Below are positions 29,888-36,690 of a stretch of 64,000 bases of DNA, piece by piece. Both the position numbers and the translations under genes were made by a program. The notes under the pieces are model-generated. The model did not search any database and was not told the origin of the DNA. It saw only the letters and a list, made by a program, of their open reading frames with translations. Each line of letters starts with the position of its first letter. The stretch's first letter is position 1. Origin of the DNA: Holophagae bacterium (GTDB lineage: Bacteria > Acidobacteriota > Holophagae > Acanthopleuribacterales > Acanthopleuribacteraceae); contig JAUIFE010000033.1 of NCBI GenBank assembly GCA_030429565.1, positions 1 to 64,000 of the forward strand. Direction: 5' to 3'.

Positions 29888-29923
29888 ACGCGGCGCGGGT
29901 TTTTGATCCGTGCCGCGTTTTTT
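29888..29923 (+). terminator. Rho-independent terminator of cystathionine beta-synthase
   Basis: ACGCGGCGCGG (29888-29898) pairs with CCGTGCCGCGT (29908-29918), followed by a T-run. It starts seven bases after the stop. Confidence 0.9.
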
Positions 29924-29956
29924 ATCCAGGGTTGATGAACCTAGGCCGACGTCGGG

Positions 29957-30012
29957 CATGTTTCCTCCTCAAAAACCTTTTTTTGGTGAAAGGCTTTTGA
30001 GGAGGAAACATG
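29957..30012. repeat. 24-bp near-perfect inverted repeat carrying divergent SD-ATG motifs
   Basis: The arms 29957-29980 and 29989-30012 are complementary at 23 of 24 positions, with an eight-base loop (TTTTGGTG). Each arm, read outward, contains GAGGAGGAAACATG, a strong ribosome binding site plus ATG. Outward to the right this opens a 30-codon frame ending at about 30102; outward to the left the frame runs into the cystathionine beta-synthase gene. It does not look like a standard terminator, because the T-run lies inside the stem. Confidence 0.85.
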
Positions 30013-30207
30013 TTAGGTGGGGGCGTGGTGGATTTGTCACCCTGTTGTTGTCATAGGATTGATGTGGATTTTTGCCGCCAGGCCTTTTGGTTTTCGTTAT
30101 AATGCGGCTTTATACATTTTTTTGCTTACGTACAGGTTTCAACATCACACCCGCATTGTCATTTGATCGTGCGGGTGACTCTTCCTTTTTGGGTTTTCGA
30201 GGGTTCT

Positions 30208-32379
30208 ATGTTGAAACGTTTTTTATGGGTCGGCCTGTTATGGCTGCCGTTATGGGCGCAAGATTGGTCTTTTGAAGAAGTGAGTCGTCAGGCCGGACTG
30301 ATTTTTGAACACGGGTACAGCGGTAATACCGAGCCGGAGTTTATGGCGGGCGGTGCGGCGGTGGCCGATTACGACCGCGACGGTGATCTCGACCTGATGG
30401 TGGTGGCCGGTTCGCACGGGCGCAATGCGTTGTTTCAGAACCAGGGCAACGGTACCTTTGTCGACGTGGCCGAGGCGGCTGGACTGGTGTTTCCCGACCG
30501 CTTTGATAATGCGCCTAACTTTGGCGACCTCAACGGTGATGGTTGGCCGGATCTGTTTCTGGGGGCGATTAAAGGCGGTGGCCCCAAAATTCTGCTAAAC
30601 GACGGCGCGGGTGCCTTTGTCGACGCGACGGCGGCGAGCGGTCTGACGGTGAGTGCCGATGTGTACGGGGTCACCTTTGGCGATCCCGATCGCGACGGCG
30701 ATTTGGATCTCATGCTGGCTTTTTGGGCCCAGCACCACGAGGGTTACTTTTGGCGCAATGACGGCTCGGGTCGTTTCACTATGGCCGATGCGGCGGTGGG
30801 TCTTGATCAAGCCTTGTTGGGTGTGAACGCCTTTACGCCTAGCTTTAGCGATGTGAACAACGACGGCTGGCCGGATTTGTTGGTGGTCGCCGACTTCCGT
30901 ACCACCACCTATTTCCTCAATCGCGGTGGCGGTTTTTTTGTGGAAGGGGAGCGCACGCCGCTGACCGACGGCAACGGCATGGGATCGGCGCTGGGCGACA
31001 TCGACAACGACGGTGATTTGGATTGGTTCGTCAGTTCCGTCGGCGTGGTCGAAGGCAACCCCAACCAAACTTCAACCGGAAACCGCATGTACCGCAACCT
31101 GGGTGACGGCCGGTTTGAAGATGCGACCGACGAATGTGGCGTGCGCGAGGGTCATTGGGGTTGGGGCGCGACCTTTGGCGATTTCGACAACGACGGCGAC
31201 CTGGATCTGTTTCACGTCAACGGGTTTTTGGGGTCCTTTTCCGCCGGTTACGACCGCGACGCCACCAAGTTATTTGTCAACGACGGTAGCGGCCGTTATG
31301 GGGAAGAGGCCGTCGCACGTGGCATCGACGACCGTTTGCAGGGTCGCGGTGTCATTAGTTGGGACTACGACGACGACGGTGATCTCGATTTGCTGGTGGC
31401 CAACAATGCCGGGCCGCTGCAGCTTTATCGCAACAACGGCGGCAACCAAAACCATTGGTTGCGTGTGAGCTTGGCGCGCGACGGCCGTGAGGATTTGGCC
31501 TTGGGTGCGCGCGTTCGCATTGAAACAAGTGCGGGCGAACAGGTGCGCGAAGTGCGCAACGGCGGCAATTACGTGTCGCAGAATCCGGCGGAGGCGCATT
31601 TTGGTTTGGGTGCAGTTACGCAAGTGGAACGCGTGTCGGTACGTTGGCCGGACGGTTTGGAGACCAGTTACGGCCCGTTCAGCGTCGATCAGGCTTTGTT
31701 TTTTAACCGCGAATCCGGCCAAACCTGTGGGCTTGTGCCGGGGCCGCGCCGCTTGGTGCATGTCACCGCCAATGGCCGCGGCTTCACCACCGACCTGCGG
31801 TTGGTCAACCGAGGCGAGGCGTCGGCTTGGGTCGATGTGACCGCGCTGGATGATAAAGGCGCGTGGCTGGCGCATCGGCAAATGGCGATGGCGGCGGGCG
31901 CGGCGACGGTTTTCGACGGCGTCAACGGTTTTGGCGATGTCAAACCGGCGCAGGTTTTGGTAACGGCGCCGGCGTTAGTAACGGCCCAAATTGGTTACCG
32001 TCACCAGCAAACTTCGGCGACGTTGGCGACTGTTCCGCTGGAAAAAGTTGCCTGGCGACACGTGTCTTTTTACAGCGGCAACCCCTCGCTGGTTTTCGAC
32101 GGGGTGGCGATCGTGAATGCCGCTGATACGCCGGCACAAGTGCTCGCTCGACGATATGACGGTGCAGGTGTGATGTTAGATGAGGTGATGGTTCACGAGA
32201 ACTTGGCAGCCTCGGCCAAAAGCACCCATCTCGTGGGGGACTGGTTTGCGACGCTTGGCGAGGGCGACCGCATCGATCTCATCAGCGATCAACCGCTTCA
32301 ATCCGTCGTTTTGCGCGGGACCTGGGTCAGTGTGACGCCGGCCTTGTTGATGGCGGTGCCGGTGACGGGTCGGGAGTAA
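30208..32379 (+). CDS. Secreted CRTAC1-like protein: FG-GAP/VCBS propeller plus ASPIC/UnbV domain
   Basis: A 723-residue exported protein. The ATG at 30208 has GAGG five bases upstream and precedes a signal peptide (MLKRFLWVGLLWLPLWAQ). Residues about 45-420 contain repeated FG-GAP/VCBS units with calcium-binding DxDxDGxxD loops (DYDRDGDLD, DLNGDGWPD, DIDNDGDLD, DFDNDGDLD), forming an integrin-like beta-propeller. The ASPIC/UnbV domain follows at about 440-510 (ALGARVRIETSAGEQVREV). The last 200 residues are a beta-rich region without a recognised family. Such proteins are abundant in Acidobacteria and Planctomycetes and are thought to bind surfaces or glycans. It appears monocistronic. Confidence 0.92.
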   Translation: MLKRFLWVGLLWLPLWAQDWSFEEVSRQAGLIFEHGYSGNTEPEFMAGGAAVADYDRDGDLDLMVVAGSHGRNALFQNQGNGTFVDVAEAAGLVFPDRFDNAPNFGDLNGDGWPDLFLGAIKGGGPKILLNDGAGAFVDATAASGLTVSADVYGVTFGDPDRDGDLDLMLAFWAQHHEGYFWRNDGSGRFTMADAAVGLDQALLGVNAFTPSFSDVNNDGWPDLLVVADFRTTTYFLNRGGGFFVEGERTPLTDGNGMGSALGDIDNDGDLDWFVSSVGVVEGNPNQTSTGNRMYRNLGDGRFEDATDECGVREGHWGWGATFGDFDNDGDLDLFHVNGFLGSFSAGYDRDATKLFVNDGSGRYGEEAVARGIDDRLQGRGVISWDYDDDGDLDLLVANNAGPLQLYRNNGGNQNHWLRVSLARDGREDLALGARVRIETSAGEQVREVRNGGNYVSQNPAEAHFGLGAVTQVERVSVRWPDGLETSYGPFSVDQALFFNRESGQTCGLVPGPRRLVHVTANGRGFTTDLRLVNRGEASAWVDVTALDDKGAWLAHRQMAMAAGAATVFDGVNGFGDVKPAQVLVTAPALVTAQIGYRHQQTSATLATVPLEKVAWRHVSFYSGNPSLVFDGVAIVNAADTPAQVLARRYDGAGVMLDEVMVHENLAASAKSTHLVGDWFATLGEGDRIDLISDQPLQSVVLRGTWVSVTPALLMAVPVTGRE

Positions 32380-32386
32380 GGAGGGC

Positions 32387-32418
32387 GCGAACCTTGGGCG
32401 GTTTCGGCCAAGGTTCGC
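32387..32418. terminator. Hairpin downstream of the CRTAC1-like gene
   Basis: GCGAACCTTGG (32387-32397) pairs perfectly with CCAAGGTTCGC (32408-32418). There is no T-run, so termination efficiency is doubtful. It separates the plus-strand gene from the minus-strand Y-RNA array. Confidence 0.5.
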
Positions 32419-32519
32419 ACGAGGATAGGTAAGCAGGCCAACATGATGTTTCCTTAAATTTCGGCTTGCCAGGAACGCAGGCCGCGATGCAGGGCGAGTT
32501 GGGCGGGGCGCATGACCGC

Positions 32520-32632
32520 GCGACGACGTTGGAACCAGACACCACGTACTCTACCGACTGAGCTACCCTGCCGAATCGGTGGCAGGGCCGAGACTTGAAC
32601 TCGGGTCACGGGTGGTTGGGGCCAACGGTCGC
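32520..32632 (-). ncRNA. Divergent tRNA-like RNA at the end of the Y-RNA array
   Basis: This has the same circularly permuted tRNA-like module as the YrlA RNAs. A T-arm (CCGAG-TTCAAGT-CTCGG) is followed by acceptor strand CCCTGCC, an eight-base loop, acceptor strand GGCAGGG (seven perfect pairs), then TA and a D-arm (GCTC...GAGT). The conserved GTGACTAC Ro-stem of the other copies is missing. Instead GCGAC-C-GTTGG and CCAAC-GTC-GTCGC flank the module and can pair. A 76-codon frame (32454-32684, minus strand, with AAGGA upstream) overlaps it and is probably spurious. It is either a degenerate YrlA or a separate tRNA mimic. Confidence 0.6.
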
Positions 32633-32705
32633 CGGTCGTTTGCGCGTGCCGTAACAGCGCACGTACTACCGGTTTCCATTGCATAAAGAATTCCTTTTTG
32701 GGTTT

Positions 32706-32791
32706 GGGATCAGCGACAAGATTGCTGTGACTGAACGCGACCAAGTCGCTCAAAGTTACGAAGTTTGTAGTCACAGCGGCATTCGCCGAAC
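32706..32791 (-). ncRNA. Short Y RNA without tRNA-like module (array copy 6)
   Basis: The ends form the Y stem: TTCGGCGA pairs with TCGCTGAT (one G-U), and CTGTGACT is complementary to AGTCACAG, next to the conserved ACTAC. Where YrlA has its tRNA-like module, only a small hairpin GCGAC-TTG-GTCGC is present. About 86 nucleotides. It is very similar to copy 5, so the two probably duplicated. Confidence 0.75.
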
Positions 32792-32813
32792 AAAAGTGGT
32801 TGTTTGGAAATGA

Positions 32814-32897
32814 GGATCGGCGACAAGGAATGATGTGACGAAACGCGACGAGGTCGCACAAAGTGAAAGTTTGTAGTCACAGCGGAATTCGCCGAAC
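32814..32897 (-). ncRNA. Short Y RNA without tRNA-like module (array copy 5)
   Basis: The Y stem is TTCGGCGA with TCGCCGAT and TGTGAC with GTCACA, including GTGACTAC. The apical part is the short hairpin GCGAC-CTC-GTCGC. About 84 nucleotides. It lies about 21 bases downstream of copy 4, so the copies are probably cut from one transcript. Confidence 0.75.
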
Positions 32898-32918
32898 AGA
32901 AATGGTTGTGTGGCGCAA

Positions 32919-33050
32919 GGGATCGGCGACAAGGAATGATGTGACGGTTCACCGCTCTCCCAACTGAGCTACCCCGCCACAATAGCGGGACCGAGACTCG
33001 AACTCGGGACCTGTGCATGGTTAATGTAGTCACACCGGCATTCGCCGAAA
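32919..33050 (-). ncRNA. yrlA: YrlA-type Y RNA with tRNA-like module (array copy 4)
   Basis: The Y stem is TTCGGCGA with TCGCCGAT, plus TGTGAC with GTCACA and the conserved GTGACTAC. The module is permuted: T-arm CCGAG-TTCGAGT-CTCGG, acceptor TCCCGCT, loop ATTGT, acceptor GGCGGGG (pairs with two G-U), TA, D-arm GCTC-AGTTGGGA-GAGC. There is no anticodon arm. About 132 nucleotides. Confidence 0.88.
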
Positions 33051-33071
33051 GAAAAATCGCTAATTTGAAAA

Positions 33072-33207
33072 GGGGATCGGCGCCAAGGTTGATTTGACGT
33101 TCTTTTCACTGCTCTCCCAACTGAGCTAGCTCGCTTCAGCAGCGAGACCGAGATTCGAACTCGGGTCTTTGAAAGGTGCATGTAGTCGCCTCAGCATGCG
33201 CCGAAGG
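33072..33207 (-). ncRNA. yrlA: YrlA-type Y RNA with tRNA-like module (array copy 3)
   Basis: The outer stem TCGGCGC pairs with GCGCCGA, a compensated change from the other copies. GCGACTAC replaces GTGACTAC, and the inner stem is shorter here. The module has T-arm CCGAG-TTCGAAT-CTCGG, acceptor TCTCGCT, loop GCTGA, acceptor AGCGAGC (six of seven pairs) and D-arm GCTC...GAGC. About 136 nucleotides. Confidence 0.85.
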
Positions 33208-33221
33208 TTTTAGTGAAAATT

Positions 33222-33356
33222 GGGGATTGGCGACAAGGAGGGTGGTGATAGACTCCAGTGCTCTCCCACTGAGCTACCCTGTTACGTCGTAACAGGACCG
33301 AGAATTGAACTCGGGACCCTTGGATTAACATGTAATCACCATGGCATTCGCCAAAC
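33222..33356 (-). ncRNA. yrlA: YrlA-type Y RNA with tRNA-like module (array copy 2)
   Basis: The outer stem is TTTGGCGA with TCGCCAAT, and the inner stem GGTGAT with ATCACC; both are compensated relative to other copies. GTGATTAC replaces GTGACTAC. The module has T-arm CCGAG-TTCAATT-CTCGG, acceptor TCCTGTT, loop ACGACGT, acceptor AACAGGG and D-arm GCTC...GAGC. About 135 nucleotides. Confidence 0.87.
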
Positions 33357-33371
33357 GATAACCGGAAAGAA

Positions 33372-33506
33372 GGGATCGACGACAAGAGGCGTGTGACTTA
33401 AGCCCCTGCTCTAGCCACTGAGCTACCCATCCCCGTTGGGGGGACAGACCGAGAATCGAACTCGGGACATGAGGCGCCCTGTAGTCACAAGGGCATTCGT
33501 CGAACC
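33372..33506 (-). ncRNA. yrlA: YrlA-type Y RNA with tRNA-like module (array copy 1, next to rsr)
   Basis: The outer stem is TTCGACGA with TCGTCGAT, and the inner stem TGTGACT with AGTCACA, with the conserved GTGACTAC. The module has T-arm CCGAG-TTCGATT-CTCGG, acceptor TCTGTCC, a linker, acceptor GGATGGG (paired with G-U pairs), TA and D-arm GCTC...GAGC. It starts about 42 bases after the rsr stop on the same strand. About 135 nucleotides. The first identifiable Y RNA of the array. Confidence 0.88.
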
Positions 33507-33517
33507 TGTTTGAAGAA

Positions 33518-33540
33518 GGGACCGACGCGGGGCCGGTCCC
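33518..33540 (-). terminator. Hairpin between rsr and the Y-RNA array
   Basis: GGGACCG and CGGTCCC form a seven-pair stem with a nine-base loop, followed on the minus strand by a weak TTCTTC. It could partially terminate rsr transcripts or be a processing site that separates the mRNA from the Y RNAs. Confidence 0.5.
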
Positions 33541-33548
33541 GTTTTGGG

Positions 33549-35105
33549 TTACACCTCAATCGCTTTGATGCGGTTGACCCACAGACCCGCTTGCGTGTTG
33601 CCGAAGGCAAAGTCGCGAATCATTGGGAAGACGGCGTCGGAGAAGCCACCCAAGTTAAGGATGTCGTCCCGTTCTACCGCTTGGGTATGGGCATAGGGTT
33701 GAATATCCAGGCAAACCAAACGCGCGTTGGGGTTGGTCGCTTTGTAACGGTCCCATTGCTTCATGGTTTCGGTTGCCCGCGAAAAGCGGGCCGAATGTTG
33801 GCCGCCCTTAATCCACGATTCGTTGTCGGAAACGAAGATGACGAGATCCGCGCGAACTTTGTTGCGGTTCATGTACGCCAAGGGGGCCGAGCAATCGGTA
33901 CCGCCACCGTTAACCGCCAGTTTGGCGGCGTTGGCGAGAATCGAATCAGCGCGTTCGACCGGAATAGTGCGAACGCTGGTATCGAACGGCAACACCACGG
34001 CATCGCGGTTGCGTCGCATGACGGCCGCCGCCATCAAGGCTGCGATGTGAACGCAGGTCACCTTGGTGGTGGAACCGGTACGATAACCGGTAACCGGGAA
34101 ACCCATGGAACCAGAGATATCGGGCAGAACGGCAACGCGACCGGCGAATTCGGGCACGTTATCGACCGCGACTTCCATGGCTGCTTCCAATGCTTCTTTG
34201 ATCAAAGCAGGCATACTTGCATCGATGTTGATGTAAGCGGCCAACAGTTGATAAGGAAACACTTTGGCTTGTTCAATCAAGGATCGGTCGGCCAAACGGG
34301 TCGCCACCAGTTCGCACATCGCGGCATCTTTGAAAACGCCGTGACGCAAGAAGGTGTTGAGGTTCATGCGCGTCATTTGCCAAGAGGCGTTGCGGGCGAT
34401 TTGGGTCCAGGCGTCGCAATCCAAGTCGAGCGAGGTCAACATTTGGAAAGGAACCGCGGGCACCGTGCCACCGCGCAATTTGAAGCGTTCGAAATCACGA
34501 ATCAACGCAGGTAACAACTCCCAATCCACTTCGCGACCGAGCAAGTAGCCGTAAAGGGCTTCCCGTTCGGGCGAGGTAGGCACCGGGTGGACCATTTTGA
34601 TCACGTCGGCAAGGGACGGTTTGTTACCAACCGAGGCGCGGAACAAGGCTTCGGGCGATTTTTCGGCCAGCCAGGTGCGCACCAAACGTTTGGGGCGTGT
34701 ACCTAAGGAACGCCGACCGGTAACGCCGCAGCGCATGAACTGAACGAAGTTACGCAACATACGACCGTTGTCGATGACGCGGGCAAAGGTCGAAACCAGC
34801 AAATCGGGATCGCGGGTTGCCAGCAACGCACACAACAGGGCGGGCATATCTTTCATATGGCCTTGTTCACGAGCGTAGATCGCGGTTTGTGCGATGTAAC
34901 GCGGTGAAACCTTTCTGCAAAGCGACAAAACTTCGGCGAGCTGGTCTTCGGCACCCGTGTAAAAGGTTTTGTTGAAGCATCCGGTCGCCGCCAATTGGGC
35001 CAGCGCGTGTTCGGCCGGCAGGGCATAAGCCAAGCCGCCGGCTTCGTTCACCGTGTTGGCCACAGGGGTCGAGGTTCGAGTTTGGAAAAGATCAGTGTTA
35101 ACCAT
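33549..35105 (-). CDS. rsr: Ro60 ortholog: TROVE domain plus von Willebrand A domain RNA-binding protein
   Basis: A 518-residue Ro60/Rsr protein. AGGAG lies seven bases before the ATG at 35105; an outer frame starts at 35150 without support. The N-terminal two thirds are the TROVE HEAT-repeat ring (YIAQTAIYAREQGHMKDMPA; FVQFMRCGVTGRRSLG) that binds Y RNAs on its outer rim and misfolded RNA ends in its hole. The C-terminal vWA domain has an intact MIDAS: DISGSMG (Asp329, Ser331, Ser333), Thr in GGGTDCSAP, and Asp in SDNESW. In Deinococcus it works with PNPase and Y RNA in RNA decay and stress survival. The Y-RNA array follows directly downstream and a sigma-54-like promoter lies upstream. No rtcBA genes are in the window. 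Confidence 0.95.
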   Translation of the reverse strand: MVNTDLFQTRTSTPVANTVNEAGGLAYALPAEHALAQLAATGCFNKTFYTGAEDQLAEVLSLCRKVSPRYIAQTAIYAREQGHMKDMPALLCALLATRDPDLLVSTFARVIDNGRMLRNFVQFMRCGVTGRRSLGTRPKRLVRTWLAEKSPEALFRASVGNKPSLADVIKMVHPVPTSPEREALYGYLLGREVDWELLPALIRDFERFKLRGGTVPAVPFQMLTSLDLDCDAWTQIARNASWQMTRMNLNTFLRHGVFKDAAMCELVATRLADRSLIEQAKVFPYQLLAAYINIDASMPALIKEALEAAMEVAVDNVPEFAGRVAVLPDISGSMGFPVTGYRTGSTTKVTCVHIAALMAAAVMRRNRDAVVLPFDTSVRTIPVERADSILANAAKLAVNGGGTDCSAPLAYMNRNKVRADLVIFVSDNESWIKGGQHSARFSRATETMKQWDRYKATNPNARLVCLDIQPYAHTQAVERDDILNLGGFSDAVFPMIRDFAFGNTQAGLWVNRIKAIEV

Positions 35106-35796
35106 CGGGATGCTCCTGGTATGAGGTAAATAGCGTCTTAGAGTTTTCATAGATATGTAAAAGAGACGCGAATGAATTGAATATGTAGGTCATGGTGTCG
35201 TTGGCGGGTCGCGGTGGCGACGTCGTCCGTGACGCAGAAGGCTATTACAAGGCCGGTGCCAAGTTTGAGAAAGGCGTTGAGGTTTGTATGTAAATTGTTT
35301 GAATAATTGAGTTTGCCTGTTGTTGAGTGAAAAGGCCGTGAATTTGGGATTCCGAAAGTTCGATACATTTATATATACAGTTTAGGAGTATGGATAGCCA
35401 GGCTCGCGCATGCGAATAGTTTGTAGTATGGTCCTGGCCCCGCGCGGCCTGAAACTGGAGCGCCCGCCCCGCGATTCGCGCGCCAAAGGTGTTTTTTCTT
35501 TGGTAAATCCGAGGCCTGTGGTCGGGCCGCAAAACGACCGGCGCCCGCATCCACGGAACGAGGATCGTTCAACAGTACGTTGCTTTAGCGGTCGCTTTTT
35601 ACCGAAGCAGAGCGATTCGGGTGGATGAAACGGTGCAAGGTTTGACCTAGGAAACGTCAAGTGTTGGTGCGTGAAATAAACCACCGGGGTCGCGCACGAC
35701 GCGTGCCGTCAGTACGGTGAACATTTTTACAAGATGTTGCAGCCCGGTGGGTTGTGCGATTTCGACGGCTTAATTCGCTTGGTTTCGGTTTTAGGG
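35106..35796. other. Intergenic region upstream of rsr, with a degenerate gene fragment
   Basis: About 690 bases. It holds the candidate sigma-54 site and probably activator sites. At about 35690-35803 a degenerate coding stretch on the plus strand reads QYGEHFYKMLQPGGLCDFDG and resembles a stretch at 42470-42530; both look like relics of one small gene. No intact gene is supported. Confidence 0.45.
35246..35261 (-). promoter_or_regulatory. Candidate sigma-54 promoter upstream of rsr
   Basis: Read on the minus strand, TGGCACC-GGCC-TTGTA matches the -24/-12 consensus TGGCACG-N4-TTGCW at all but two positions with correct spacing. It lies about 140 bases upstream of the rsr start. Sigma-54 with the activator RtcR drives the rsr-yrlBA-rtcBA operon in Salmonella, which fits. 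Confidence 0.5.
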
Positions 35797-36633
35797 TTAT
35801 AAGGCGCTTATGGCATTGTTGGCGCGACTTTTTAAGATGATGTACGCGGCCAAGGTGGTCACGCTTGCCACCAACATCTGGAAGAGCGGCAAAATGACGC
35901 TCAAAAATATCGGGTCCTGCAGATCACTGAACAACGAAAGCCCGCCAAGCACGACCAAGGAAACGAGCAGTAATGAACCGTTCCCAATATTGGCGACGGT
36001 CCGTGTTCCCGGCAAGTGTTGGCCCAGGAGTGCCAAAAAGAGGAGTGGCAGGTAAACCCAGGAGCCAACCAGCACAATCCTGAAAAAGAGTTGGTCGTAT
36101 TCACCGCGGAGGTTGTCCCACAGCAGGAACGTTGTCCACAATAATTGTAGCCAGGGTGTCCACATAAACAACCGGCTCTCCTTGAACCAGCCCCAGCGCT
36201 GGTCACCAAAGCGGATCGACCCTTGCGGTAACATGCAGTGGGCGACGTACCAAAAAGTCAAAAAAACCAGCGGCCACTGTAGGTTATAGAAGTTGCGCAA
36301 CCAGGGAATAGCCTGGATATTGATCCCTTGGCCATAGGCGGCCGTGGCTGCGTAAAGCGCCAACATCGTGGCCGAAGCAACGGTGATGCGACGCAGGTTC
36401 GCGTGGCGGTGCTTGGGTGAGATCAAGAGAAACCACAAGGCGATGTATGGCATGGCTTGCCAAAACGAAATGGCCAAACGTTCGCTGATTAAGGGTTCAA
36501 ACCAGGGTTCATTGATTGTAGCCGCCCAATAAATGGCGAGGTGCATGACGGGCCACAAGAGACAAGACGAAAACTTCAGCAAGGGATCCTCCGTTTTGGG
36601 GTTCCGGTCCGTGGGACGTTGCGACGGATTCAT
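35797..36633 (-). CDS. Multi-pass membrane protein of unknown function
   Basis: A 278-residue protein with about seven hydrophobic segments spread along its length, for example LLWPVMHLAIYWAA, AMPYIALWFLLI and LLLVSLVVLGGLSLF. The family is not recognised. Short charged loops and many Trp residues are evident. It follows the flippase-like gene on the same strand with a 57-base gap, so it may be co-transcribed with it and with thrCB. A role in membrane lipid or envelope biology is only a guess from that neighbour. Confidence 0.8.
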   Translation of the reverse strand: MNPSQRPTDRNPKTEDPLLKFSSCLLWPVMHLAIYWAATINEPWFEPLISERLAISFWQAMPYIALWFLLISPKHRHANLRRITVASATMLALYAATAAYGQGINIQAIPWLRNFYNLQWPLVFLTFWYVAHCMLPQGSIRFGDQRWGWFKESRLFMWTPWLQLLWTTFLLWDNLRGEYDQLFFRIVLVGSWVYLPLLFLALLGQHLPGTRTVANIGNGSLLLVSLVVLGGLSLFSDLQDPIFLSVILPLFQMLVASVTTLAAYIILKSRANNAISAL

Positions 36634-36690
36634 TCTAAAGAGGTGCGTGAAAAAAGGCGGCTCGGGGGAAAAGGTAGCACATGACGGGAC

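Noticed and set aside
29762..29959. 65-codon minus-strand frame starting in the inverted repeat
   Set aside because: It has a good ribosome binding site, but almost all of it is antisense to the cystathionine beta-synthase gene, and the product resembles nothing.
32454..33385. Several small minus-strand protein frames with GSSVGRA-like stretches
   Set aside because: These are translations of the tRNA-like D-arm sequence and overlap the Y RNAs.
32520..33506. A cluster of circularly permuted tRNA genes
   Set aside because: The T-arm, acceptor and D-arm are present in permuted order, but no anticodon arm can be built from the flanks. Instead the flanks form the Y stem next to a Ro60 gene. YrlA-type Y RNAs explain all features.
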